Part shown: in pieces, positions 52,276 to 60,152 of the stretch | Numbering within the stretch: position 1 is the first letter of the stretch | Layout of the letters: every line of letters begins with the position of its first letter | From: Bog-756 sp963756515 | GTDB lineage: Bacteria > Actinomycetota > Acidimicrobiia > Acidimicrobiales > RAAP-2 | Assembly (NCBI GenBank): GCA_963756515.1 | Contig: CAVWNV010000007.1 | Coordinates: 434,001 to 498,000 of the forward strand | Reading direction: 5' to 3' | Length of the DNA stretch: 64,000 nucleotides | Notes under the pieces: model-generated | What the model was told of the DNA's origin: nothing | The model's input: the letters and a program-made list of their open reading frames with translations, nothing else | Databases searched by the model: none | Made by a program: the position numbers and the translations under genes

Positions 52276-52392
52276 ATCAACTGGTGGGCGCTCCGGCGGG
52301 TCAGGCCGCCCGGGCACCGCCCGGGCGGGTGCCCCCACTGCGGTGTCGGATTCCCGCCAGATCGGTCTACCGAAGGGGCGTACTCTGCCCGT

Positions 52393-53874
52393 GTGTACGA
52401 GGACTTCGACCGGTGCTACCGGGCCGTGCAGTCGAAGGACGCCCGTTTCGACGGGTGGTTCGTGACCGCCGTCCTGACCACCCGGATCTACTGCCGGCCC
52501 AGTTGTCCCGTGCGTCCGCCCTTCGCCCGGAATCTGCGCTTCCTCCCCACCGCCGCGGCGGCGCAGCAGGCCGGCTTCCGGGCCTGCAAACGCTGCCGCC
52601 CCGACGCCTCACCGGGGTCTCCGGAGTGGAACGTGCGCCGTGACATGGTGGCCAGGGCCATGCGGCTCATCGCCGACGGGGTAGTCGACCGCGAAGGCGT
52701 CACCGGATTGTCCGACCAACTCGGGTACAGCACCCGCCAGGTGGAACGGCACCTCCGGGCCGAAGTCGGTGCCGGCCCGCTGGCCCTGGCCCGGGCCCAA
52801 CGGGCCCAGACCGCCCGACTGCTCATCGAGACCACCGGGCTGGCCTTCGCCGAAGTGGCCTTCGCCGCCGGTTTCTCGAGTGTCCGACAGTTCAACGACA
52901 CGGTCCGCCTGGTCTTCGCCACCACGCCGACCTCGTTACGATCCCGGGCCCAACGGGGTGCGCCTCCGGCATCGCCGGGCGCGCTCACCTTCCGGCTCCC
53001 GTTCCGCTCGCCCTTCTGCCCCGAGAGCCTCTTCGGTCATCTGGCCGCCACCGCCGTCCCGGGGTGCGAGGAGTACCACGACGGTGCCTATCGGCGCACG
53101 CTCCGTCTCCCGGCCGGCAGCAGCGTGGTGTCCCTCCGACCCACGCCCGAACACGTCCACTGCCAACTGGCCCTCGACGACATCCGCGACCTGCCCACCG
53201 CCATGGCCCGGTGTCGGCGACTACTCGACCTCGATGCCGACCCCGAGGCCGTCGTGGCCACGCTGTCGGAGGACCCTGCCCTACGGCCGCAGGTGGTCAA
53301 GGCGCCGGGCCGGCGCATTCCCGGCACCGTCGACGAGGTCGAGCTGGCGGTGCGCATGGTCCTCGGGCAACAGGTGTCGACGGCAGCAGCACGCACCCAC
53401 ACGGCACGACTGGTGGCCCGACACGGTACTCCCGTCAGCGATCCCGGCGGTGGGCTCACGCACCTGTTCCCCTCCGCCGGAGAGCTCGCGGCCGTCGATC
53501 CGGCCACGCTGGGACTCCCCGTGGCCCGTCAGCGGTGCTTCGCCGAGCTCGTCGACGCACTGGCGTCGGGCCGGGTACAGATCGGTGTCGGCGCCGACTG
53601 GGAGCGGGCCCGGCAGGGCCTCACGGACATCGCCGGCATCGGGTCATGGACCGTCGAGATGATCGCCATGCGGGCCCTCGGCGACCCTGATGCCTTTCCG
53701 GCTGGGGACGTGGGTGTCCGGCGGGGGGCCGAGTCGCTCGGTCTGCCCGCCTCGGCCGTCGGTCTCCTCGACCACGCGCCGCGATGGCGCCCGTGGCGCG
53801 CCTACGCGGTGCAGTACCTGTGGGGAGCCCTCGACCATCCGATCAACCAGTGGCCACCGAAAGGAACGACATGA
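52393..53874 (+). CDS. alkA: Ada-AlkA fusion: methyl-DNA sensor and 3-methyladenine glycosylase
   Basis: 493 residues from the GTG at 52393. The N-terminal Ada zinc domain (TTRIYCRPSCPVRPPFARN, ACKRCRPDASPG) has the four cysteines, one of which accepts methyl from phosphotriesters. An AraC-type HTH follows (about 95-190; GLSDQLGYSTRQVERHLRAE, EVAFAAGFSSVRQFNDT). The AlkA glycosylase occupies about 200-490, with the HhH motif LTDIAGIGSWTVEMIAMRAL and the catalytic Asp in FPAGDVGVRR. The protein senses alkylation, activates itself and ogt, and excises alkylated bases. Overlaps ogt as ATGA. Confidence 0.95.
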   Translation: MYEDFDRCYRAVQSKDARFDGWFVTAVLTTRIYCRPSCPVRPPFARNLRFLPTAAAAQQAGFRACKRCRPDASPGSPEWNVRRDMVARAMRLIADGVVDREGVTGLSDQLGYSTRQVERHLRAEVGAGPLALARAQRAQTARLLIETTGLAFAEVAFAAGFSSVRQFNDTVRLVFATTPTSLRSRAQRGAPPASPGALTFRLPFRSPFCPESLFGHLAATAVPGCEEYHDGAYRRTLRLPAGSSVVSLRPTPEHVHCQLALDDIRDLPTAMARCRRLLDLDADPEAVVATLSEDPALRPQVVKAPGRRIPGTVDEVELAVRMVLGQQVSTAAARTHTARLVARHGTPVSDPGGGLTHLFPSAGELAAVDPATLGLPVARQRCFAELVDALASGRVQIGVGADWERARQGLTDIAGIGSWTVEMIAMRALGDPDAFPAGDVGVRRGAESLGLPASAVGLLDHAPRWRPWRAYAVQYLWGALDHPINQWPPKGTT

Positions 53875-54377
53875 ACGAAGTCACATCCCGCACCATCGAC
53901 AGCCCCGTCGGCCCCCTCACCCTGGCCGGCGACGGCAGGACGATCACCAACCTGCGCATGGTCGACCAGACGCACCCGCCGTCCGACCAGGTGGACTGGA
54001 GCCCCCAACCCTCGGCGTTCCCCGAGGCGGTCGAGCAGCTCCGCGCCTACTTCGACGGCGAGCTCACCGAGTTCGACCTCACCCTCGACATGCGGGGCAC
54101 CCCGTTCCAACGGCGGGTCTGGAGGGCCCTCACGGAGATCCCCTACGGCGAGACCGAGTCCTACGGCGAGCTGGCCCGGCGGGTCGGGCAGCCGGGAGCG
54201 GCCCGGGCCGTGGGGATGGCCAACGGGCACAACCCCATCGCCATCATCGTTCCCTGTCACCGGGTGATCGGTGCCGACGGATCCCTCACCGGCTACGGAG
54301 GCGGGTTGGACCGCAAGCGGACACTGCTCCAACTCGAACAGGACCACGACACCCCGCGCCTGGCCCTCTCCTCCTGA
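53871..54377 (+). CDS. ogt: Methylated-DNA-protein-cysteine methyltransferase
   Basis: 168 residues. Direct repair of O6-methylguanine. The acceptor motif IIVPCHRVIGADGSLTGYGG and the DNA-binding PFQRRVWRALTEIPYGETES are intact. The start overlaps the alkA stop (ATGA), forming a two-gene adaptive-response operon. Confidence 0.96.
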   Translation: MNEVTSRTIDSPVGPLTLAGDGRTITNLRMVDQTHPPSDQVDWSPQPSAFPEAVEQLRAYFDGELTEFDLTLDMRGTPFQRRVWRALTEIPYGETESYGELARRVGQPGAARAVGMANGHNPIAIIVPCHRVIGADGSLTGYGGGLDRKRTLLQLEQDHDTPRLALSS

Positions 54378-54403
54378 TCGTCGGGGGCGGACAGTGGCCC
54401 CGG

Positions 54404-54817
54404 TCAGCCCGGACGCTCCCCGGTTCGGAGCTGGCGGCGCCAGACGAGGCGGAGCGCGGTCCAGGTGGCGTCGACGGCGCACACCTTGTTGTCGACCAGG
54501 CCCCGGGGCAGAGCCAGTCGCCGGACGGCGTCGTCCGTCATGTCCGTTGCCATCCCCGAGGACCGCTTCGGCCAGGCGATCCACAGGCCACCGGACGGGA
54601 ACACCATCGAGGCCAGCCGGTCGAGCCGGGGTTCCAACACCCGGGTCCGCGTGACGAAGACCACGACGACGTCGGCCCTGCCCCTGGCCTGCCTCCTGAC
54701 CCGGACCTTCGGCGGCAGCTCCAGCCGAAGGCCGGCCGGGGCGTCCAGGAGCGCCACGGTCGATCCTTCGCTGATGCCGAGCTTCGTCGCCAACGGCGTA
54801 CCCGAATAGCCGGCCAC
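54404..54817 (-). CDS. DUF3052 family protein
   Basis: 137 residues. AGYSGTPLATKLGISEGSTV, FPSGGLWIAWPKRSSGMATD and VDNKVCAVDATWTALRLVWR are the DUF3052 hallmarks, a small actinobacterial family of unknown function. Convergent with ogt. Confidence 0.9.
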   Translation of the reverse strand: MAGYSGTPLATKLGISEGSTVALLDAPAGLRLELPPKVRVRRQARGRADVVVVFVTRTRVLEPRLDRLASMVFPSGGLWIAWPKRSSGMATDMTDDAVRRLALPRGLVDNKVCAVDATWTALRLVWRRQLRTGERPG

Positions 54818-54972
54818 GGGGGTCAGTTGCCGGTCCGGGGGTCACGAACTCGCACGTCGGGATGATATTCCGCCGCCACCTCGGGCTCGGGGTCCGATCG
54901 ACAACCCGAGCACATCATGCATGCGGTCGAACCGTCGAACCGTCGACCCGGTCGGTCGGTCGGTGGAGAGGA

Positions 54973-55954
54973 CTAGAGAGTGACGGCTGAGAGTTGCATC
55001 AAGGCATGCTCGGCCATGTCCACGCCATAGCGAACCGCCCCCGACATATAGGTCGTGCATGGGTCGGTGCCGGTCGGGCAGAAGTGGAATCCGTCGGGAG
55101 CCCGCACCACGTTCTCTCCCACCACTGGATCGTTGAGGCATGGTTCCACCGACCAGCACGGCATTGACCACGTGAAGTGACCGTCAACCATCACTGCCCC
55201 ACCTGCGTCATCGTACGTCACGTGGCGCGAGTCGGATGTGGCGATACCGGCGAGGATGCGGTTCAACCGATTCCAGTGGGTATCCCGATCCACGAACTGC
55301 TTGCGGGATTGTGGCGATCCGACCAGAACCACCTTGGTGCCGTTGTGGGCAAAGGCCGTGGCGGCAATGGTTACGTCATGGAGATACCTCTGGTAGTACC
55401 GGGTGCTGCCGAAGGGAGCACCCTTCATGCAGGGCGTCTCCGAGTCGCCCGAGAAGGCCAGTACGGCCACGGCGATGTCTCTCGAGTGGGCAGCCTTCAG
55501 CATGGCCGGGAGCCAATCGCAAGGAGCGGTGCCGTCCCAGGTACTCGCGGTCGGCGACCACGCCCGGTGACCTGTCGGCGGTGATGACGAAGGACCGGGC
55601 CGCTTGGACCGCGAGTGAGTCGCCGTAGAGCATGATGGTGCGCCCCCTCGGAGCCGACGACGTTGCCAACGTCAAGGTTCCCCTGTCCTGCGTCGGAGAC
55701 GGGCCGGACAACGCACCGACGCCCCAGAACAGTCCGATGCCGATCGCCAGTCCGCCCGCCGCCAACTGTCTCCCGTGCCTTCTGATCAGAAGGGCGAGCC
55801 CAACGTGGGCTGTCTTGCCGGCCACGACCACACCGTCACCGTAGGCCAGGATGGCCGAAGGCAGTGGGCTCAGCTCGCTCGGGCTGAGATCCGACTCAGG
55901 GTGTTCCCACAACCGCTCAGTGTGGCCGTCGGGGAGGGGCAGTGCCCATGGCAC
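54973..55954 (-). pseudogene. Membrane-anchored SGNH-type hydrolase, one frameshift
   Basis: GTG start at 55954. A basic cytoplasmic start leads to a helix (LAAGGLAIGIGLFWGVGALS) and the SGNH block I sequence TIMLYGDSLAVQAARSF. Frame is lost near 55540; the other frame continues with DGTAPCDWLPAMLKAAHSRD, KVVLVGSPQ and DGFHFCPTGTDP, the last resembling the DxxH block. Similar soluble domains accompany acyltransferase-3 proteins, as at 60153-62282. Total length is one base over a multiple of three. Function would be esterase or O-acyl transfer at the cell surface. Confidence 0.65.
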
Positions 55955-55986
55955 GGATACCTGCCTGCCGGGGGCGCCGAACCGCC

Positions 55987-56608
55987 TCAACCGTGGTCGC
56001 GCACCCACTCGGCCAGATGGGGGGCCTCCGCCCCGATGGTGGTCTCCTCGCCGTGCCCGGTCAGGGCCCGGGTGGCGTCGGGCAGGACCAGGAGACGGTC
56101 GCGGATGGAGGCGATGATGGTGGGGAAGTCGGAGTAGCTGCGTCCCGTGGCCCCCGGGCCCGCCGCGGAACAGCGTGTCGCCCGAGAACAGCACGGCACC
56201 GGCCTCGTCGTACAGGCAGCACCCGCCGGGGGAGTGCCCCGGTGTGTGGATGACCCGGAGGGTCCTGGCTCCGGCGGTGATGGTGAGCCCCTCGGACAGG
56301 GCCCGGTCCGGGGAGCGGTCGGGGTAGACCTCGTGCCACAGCATGAGGTCGTCGGGATGGAGCCATACCGGGGCGTCCAACGCCTCGGCCAGTGCCCCCG
56401 CCGCGTTGATGTGGTCGTTGTGACCGTGGGTGGCGACGATGGCCACCGTGCGACGGGCCCCGACAGCTTCGACGATGGGACGATGGTCGTGGGCGGCGTC
56501 GATGACCATCACCTCGGCGTCGTCCCCGACGACCCAGATGTTGTTGTCGACCTCGAAGTCCTGTCCGTCCAGCGAGAAGATGCCCGACGTCACCACCCGC
56601 TCGATCAT
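55987..56608 (-). pseudogene. MBL-fold hydrolase partner of mscR, one frameshift in a G run
   Basis: ATG at 56608 (MIERVVTSGIFSLDGQDFEV). The metal site ATHGHNDHINA (HxHxDH), HTPGHSPGG and VLFSGDTLF are present. Frame is lost at 56152-56156, where five Gs should be four; the other frame goes on ATGRSYSDFPTIIASIRDRL and TGHGEETTIGAEAPHLAEW. In mycobacteria this protein (Rv2260) follows mscR and is thought to act in mycothiol-linked formaldehyde or S-nitrosothiol turnover. Here too it lies 16 bp after mscR. A homopolymer length error is the likeliest cause. Confidence 0.8.
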
Positions 56609-56624
56609 CGGAGCGGCCCGGACA

Positions 56625-57710
56625 TCAGAGGAGCACGACCGAGCGGAGGACCTCGCCCCGCTCCATCCGGTGGAAGGCCTCCTCGACGTCACCGAGCCCG
56701 ATGGTCTCGGTGACGAAGCGGTCGAGGTCCAGGCGACCCTGCAGGTACAGGTCCACGAGCACCGGGAAGTCCCGCGACGGGAGGCAGTCGCCGTACCAGC
56801 TGGGCTTGAGGCGACCGCCCCGGCCGAAGAACTCGATCATCGGGAGGTCGATGCGCATGTCCGGGGTCGGCACGCCCACCTGGACCAGCGTGCCGGCCAG
56901 GTCCCGGGCGTAGAAGGCCTGTTCCATCACGGCGGGGTTTCCCACGGCCTCGATGCACACGTCGGCGCCGTTGCCCCCGGTCAGGGCCCGGACCGCCTCG
57001 ACCGGGTCCTCCTTCGACGCGTCGACCACGTCGGTGGCCCCGAACTCACGGGCCAACTCGAGCTTGCCCCGGTCGAGGTCGACGCCGATGATCGTGGCCG
57101 CCCCGGCCAGGCCGGACCCGGCGATGGCGGCACAACCGACTCCGCCGCAGCCGAAGACCGCCACCGAATCGCCGGTCCCGACCTCACCGGTGAGCATGGC
57201 CGACCCCAGCCCGGCCATCACCCCGCAGCCCAACAGACCCACCGCCTCGGGCCGTGCGGCCGGGTCCACCTTGGTGCACTGCCCGGCGGCCACCAAGGTC
57301 TTCTCGGCGAACGCCCCGATGCCGAGCGCGGGGGAGAGCGGGGTCCCGTCCGAGAGCGTCATCTTCTGGACCGCGTTGTGGGTGTCGAAGCAGTACCACG
57401 GGCGGCCCCGACGGCACGAGCGGCAGACGCCGCACACGGCCCGCCAGTTGAGGACGACGAAGTCCCCGGGCTCCACCGAGGTCACGTCGGGACCGACGGA
57501 CTCCACCACGCCGGCCGCCTCGTGCCCGAGGAGGAACGGGAACTCGTCGTTGATGCCCCCCTCACGGTAATGGAGGTCGGTGTGGCACACTCCGCAGGCC
57601 TGTACCCGCACCACCGCCTCGCCCGGTCCCGGGTCGGGGACCACGATGGACACGATCGAGACCGGCTCCCCCTGGGCCAGGGCCACCACGGCTCGGACTT
57701 CAGATGCCAT
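56625..57710 (-). CDS. mscR: S-(hydroxymethyl)mycothiol dehydrogenase
   Basis: 361 residues. NAD-dependent, oxidises the formaldehyde-mycothiol adduct and can reduce S-nitrosomycothiol. Catalytic zinc: ACGVCHTDLHYREGG and GHEAAG; structural zinc: CGVCRSCRRGRPWYC; cofactor: VAVFGCGGVGCAAIAG. The order mscR-MBL hydrolase is the same as mycobacterial Rv2259-Rv2260. The gene is intact although both neighbours are frame-broken. Confidence 0.93.
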   Translation of the reverse strand: MASEVRAVVALAQGEPVSIVSIVVPDPGPGEAVVRVQACGVCHTDLHYREGGINDEFPFLLGHEAAGVVESVGPDVTSVEPGDFVVLNWRAVCGVCRSCRRGRPWYCFDTHNAVQKMTLSDGTPLSPALGIGAFAEKTLVAAGQCTKVDPAARPEAVGLLGCGVMAGLGSAMLTGEVGTGDSVAVFGCGGVGCAAIAGSGLAGAATIIGVDLDRGKLELAREFGATDVVDASKEDPVEAVRALTGGNGADVCIEAVGNPAVMEQAFYARDLAGTLVQVGVPTPDMRIDLPMIEFFGRGGRLKPSWYGDCLPSRDFPVLVDLYLQGRLDLDRFVTETIGLGDVEEAFHRMERGEVLRSVVLL

Positions 57711-57851
57711 GCTGCACCGTTCCTCGACTCGAGTCGCCGGAGGAGCTGTGCACCCCGGTCGACGTCCAATGGCTGCTGCCCTGCTCGATGACGTTCACGT
57801 CGGGCACCGTAACCGCGCCGCCATGGGCCGTGCCGGCCCGCCGGACTCCGA

Positions 57852-58219
57852 TCAGGTATCGATGGCGGCCCGCAGCTCGGCCAGCCGTTCGCGCTCCAGT
57901 GAGTACCACACGCACTTTCCCCGGCTATCGCCGCGCACCAGCCCGGCCTCGCTCAGGATCTTGAGGTGATGGGAGACGGTGGGCTGGCTCTTGCCCAGTG
58001 GGTCGACGAAGTCGCAGACGCAGACCTCACCGGTGGCCGAATCGGCCAGCATGCTGAGCACCCGCAGTCGACCGGGTCGGACAGAGCGGTGGGCCCCTGC
58101 GCCAGTGACGCGGCCACCGACGCGTCGAGAGGGGCGGCCAGTACGGAAGGGCAACATGGCGTGTCCGGCCCGGGCCGACCCTTCGATCGGTCGGTGTCGG
58201 TTCGGGTGATCACGAGCAT
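57852..58219 (-). pseudogene. arsR: ArsR-family arsenic-sensing repressor, one frameshift
   Basis: Start taken at the ATG 58219 (GTG 58213 or ATG 58261 possible). N-terminal half reads ASLAQGPTALSDPV, then frame is lost near 58073; the other frame gives LRVLSMLADSATGEVCVCDF with the As(III)-binding CVC motif, the HTH QPTVSHHLKILSEAGLVRGD, and KCVWYSLERERLAEL. One missing C restores DPVRLRVLSML. Length is one base short of a multiple of three. Divergent from cadI, aquaporin and arsC, the genes it should repress. Confidence 0.78.
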
Positions 58220-58235
58220 CCTCGACAGCTTCCCA

Positions 58236-58264
58236 TTGACAATCGTGAATGCATCGATCATAGT
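58236..58264 (+). promoter_or_regulatory. Promoter of the arsenic cluster
   Basis: TTGACA (58236-58241), a 17-bp spacer, then CATAGT (58259-58264), 41 bp before the cadI GTG. Two direct copies of CGTGAATGCA (58244-58253 and 58280-58289) flank the -10 region, with ATCGATCAATCGAT-like dyads between, suitable for ArsR. Confidence 0.6.
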
Positions 58265-58304
58265 CGATCAATCGATTCCCGTGAATGCAATGGGAGGTTT
58301 CCAC

Positions 58305-58789
58305 GTGGCCCGAGTCCAGCTCGCCCTCAACGTGACCGACCTCGAGGCGGCGGTGGAGTTCTACTCGTCGCTGTTCGGGACCGGCCCGGCCAAACGCCGT
58401 CCCGGCTATGCCAACTACGCCATCGCCGCCCCACCGCTCAAGCTCGTCCTCATCGAGGACCCGTCCGGGCGGGAGACGGGGTGGCCGGGGCCCTCAACCA
58501 CCTGGGCATCGAAGTGGACACCGCCGCCGAGGTCCGGGACACCTCCCGTCGGTGGGACGAAGACGGTCTGGCGCCGACCGTCCAGGCGCCGTCACGTGCT
58601 GCTACGCCGTGCAGGACAAGGCCTGGGTCAGCGATCCCGACGGCGCCCCCTGGGAGGTCTACACGGTGTTGGCCGACGCCACCGACGCCACCGCCATGGG
58701 CTGCTCGACCGAGACATGTGGCCCATCCGTCCGGGGTCGCGGTGGGCACCGAGAGCGGTCCGGCTGTCCCTCAGGCCACGTGCTGTTGA
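58305..58789 (+). pseudogene. cadI: CadI/ArsI-type VOC protein, three frameshifts
   Basis: GTG start after GGGAGG: VARVQLALNVTDLEAAVEFY, then FGTGPAKRRPGYANYAIA and PLKLVLIEDPSG, as in mycobacterial CadI. Frame then moves three times: near 58478 (a G short in a G run), near 58590 and near 58735. The pieces read GALNHLGIEVDTAAEVRDTS, VTCCYAVQDKAWVSDPDGAP with WEVYTVLADA, and ESGPAVPQATCC, the last matching the Cys-Cys tail of the family. ArsI enzymes cut C-As bonds; CadI is cadmium- or arsenic-induced. Function here depends on whether the indels are real. Confidence 0.7.
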
Positions 58790-58828
58790 TGCGCCGGCTG
58801 CTCGGGTCGGACCCGGTGAGCGCGACCG

Positions 58829-59686
58829 GTGCGCCGGTGGTTCGTCGCCCCATCCGCCGGCCTGGGCCGCCGGGTGCTGGCCGAGGCGCTCGGGAGCGTG
58901 TTCCTCGCCGCCGTGGTGGTCGGGTCGGGCATCGCCGCGCAGAGGCTCTCCCCGGGCTGCGACCGGGCTCGCAGCTGCTCGAGAACGCCGCGGCCACCGC
59001 GGCCGGGCTCTACGCCATCATCTTGATGTTCGGGCCCGTGTCCGGCGGGCACTTCAACCCGGTGGTCTCGCTGGTCGACGCCTGGTTCGGTGGCATCGAC
59101 TGGCGCACGGCCTGCGCCTATCTGCCGGCCCAGGTGGCCGGGTGCGTTGGTGGTGCGGTCGTGGCCAACCTCATGTTCTCCGAGGCCGCCGGTGAGCATC
59201 TCCACCCACGACCGAGCCTCGCCGGCCCACTTCCTGTCCGAGGCCGTGGCCACGCTCGGGCTCATCATGGTCATCTTTGCCCTGGCCCGCAGCGGGCGGG
59301 CCCGGTACACCCCGGCGGCGGTGGCCGCCTACATCGGGGCCGGCTACTTCTTCACCAGTTCGACCTGCTTCGCCAACCCGGCCATCACCGTGGGACGGGT
59401 CTTCTCCGACAGCTTCGCCGGCATAGCGCCGTCATCGGTGCCCAGCTTCGTCGCCGCGCAACTGCTGGGCGGACTGTCCGCCCTGGCCCTGATCATCCTG
59501 CTCTACGGCGGCATGACGACGGCCCAGGCTTCCGACATCGTCGTCCCCCATGACGGGGACGCCTCCGACATCGTCGTCCCCCATGACGGGGACGTCTCCG
59601 ACATCGTCGTCCCCCATGACGGGGACGTCTCTGGCGCCGGATCCCCGGCGGAGCATCCACCCGGCCGCTCCGGAGCGATCTCGTGA
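58829..59686 (+). pseudogene. Aquaporin/MIP-family channel of the arsenic cluster, two frameshifts
   Basis: GTG start at 58829. Pieces: RRVLAEALGSVFLAAVVVGS, then (after a shift near 58968) LLENAAATAAGLYAIILMFG and SGGHFNPVVSL with the first NPV box, then (after a shift near 59190) HFLSEAVATLGLIMVIFALA and TCFANPAITVGR with the second NPA box. Net length is a multiple of three. Such channels export or admit arsenite next to arsC. The C-terminus has three 11-residue repeats (SDIVVPHDGDA/V). Overlaps arsC as GTGA. Confidence 0.75.
59531..59629 (+). repeat. Three 33-bp tandem repeats in the aquaporin tail
   Basis: Units at 59531-59563, 59564-59596 and 59597-59629 are identical except for one base near the end. 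Each holds the inverted repeat GTCCCC-CATGAC-GGGGAC, so each can form its own hairpin, and each encodes 11 residues in frame. Confidence 0.9.
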
Positions 59687-60083
59687 GCGACCGTCCGACC
59701 GTTCTCTTCCTCTGCGTGAGGAACGCCGGCCGTAGTTTGGCGGCACGTGTCCTGCTCGACCGGTACGCGGCCGGACGGGTCGAGGTGCTGTCGGCCGGAT
59801 CCGAGCCCGGTCACCACCTCGACCCGTCGGTGGTCGCCATCCTGAACGAGCGGGGCCTCGACACCTCCCGCGAGTTTCCCAAGTCCGTCACCGACGGCAC
59901 CTCGCGGGCTATCACATGGGCTGCGGCGACGCCTGCCCGGTCTACCCGGGCCAGCGGCGGCTCGACTGGGAGCTGGCCGATCCGGCCGGACTGTCCGTGG
60001 ACGAGGTCGGGCCCATCGTGGACGAGATCGATCGGCGGGTGCGGGCCATGGTGGACGAACTGGTACCACCGGACCCCGCGTAG
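59683..60083 (+). pseudogene. arsC: Arsenate reductase (low-MW phosphatase type), frame-broken
   Basis: GTG start. The phosphatase loop CVRNAGRS (C-x5-R) is in VLFLCVRNAGRSLAARVLL. After REFPKSVTDGTSRAI the frame is lost near 59905-59915, and MGCGDACPVYPGQRRLDWEL, then AGLSVDEVGPIVDEIDRRVR, continues in another frame to a TAG at 60081. The usual DVVVTMGCGD segment is shortened, so this may be a small deletion of about a dozen bases, not a single-base slip. Reduces arsenate to arsenite in related organisms. Confidence 0.75.
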
Positions 60084-60127
60084 CGGGGGCCAACCCGATC
60101 CTGCGTAGCGGGGGCCAACCCGACCCT
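60078..60127. repeat. 25-bp tandem duplication after arsC
   Basis: Two adjacent copies of a 25-bp unit containing GTAGCGGGGGCCAACCCGA, at 60078-60102 and 60103-60127, differing at one or two bases. The first copy includes the arsC stop codon. Confidence 0.8.
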
Positions 60128-60152
60128 GCGGCAGTGGAGCCCGCGGCCCGGG

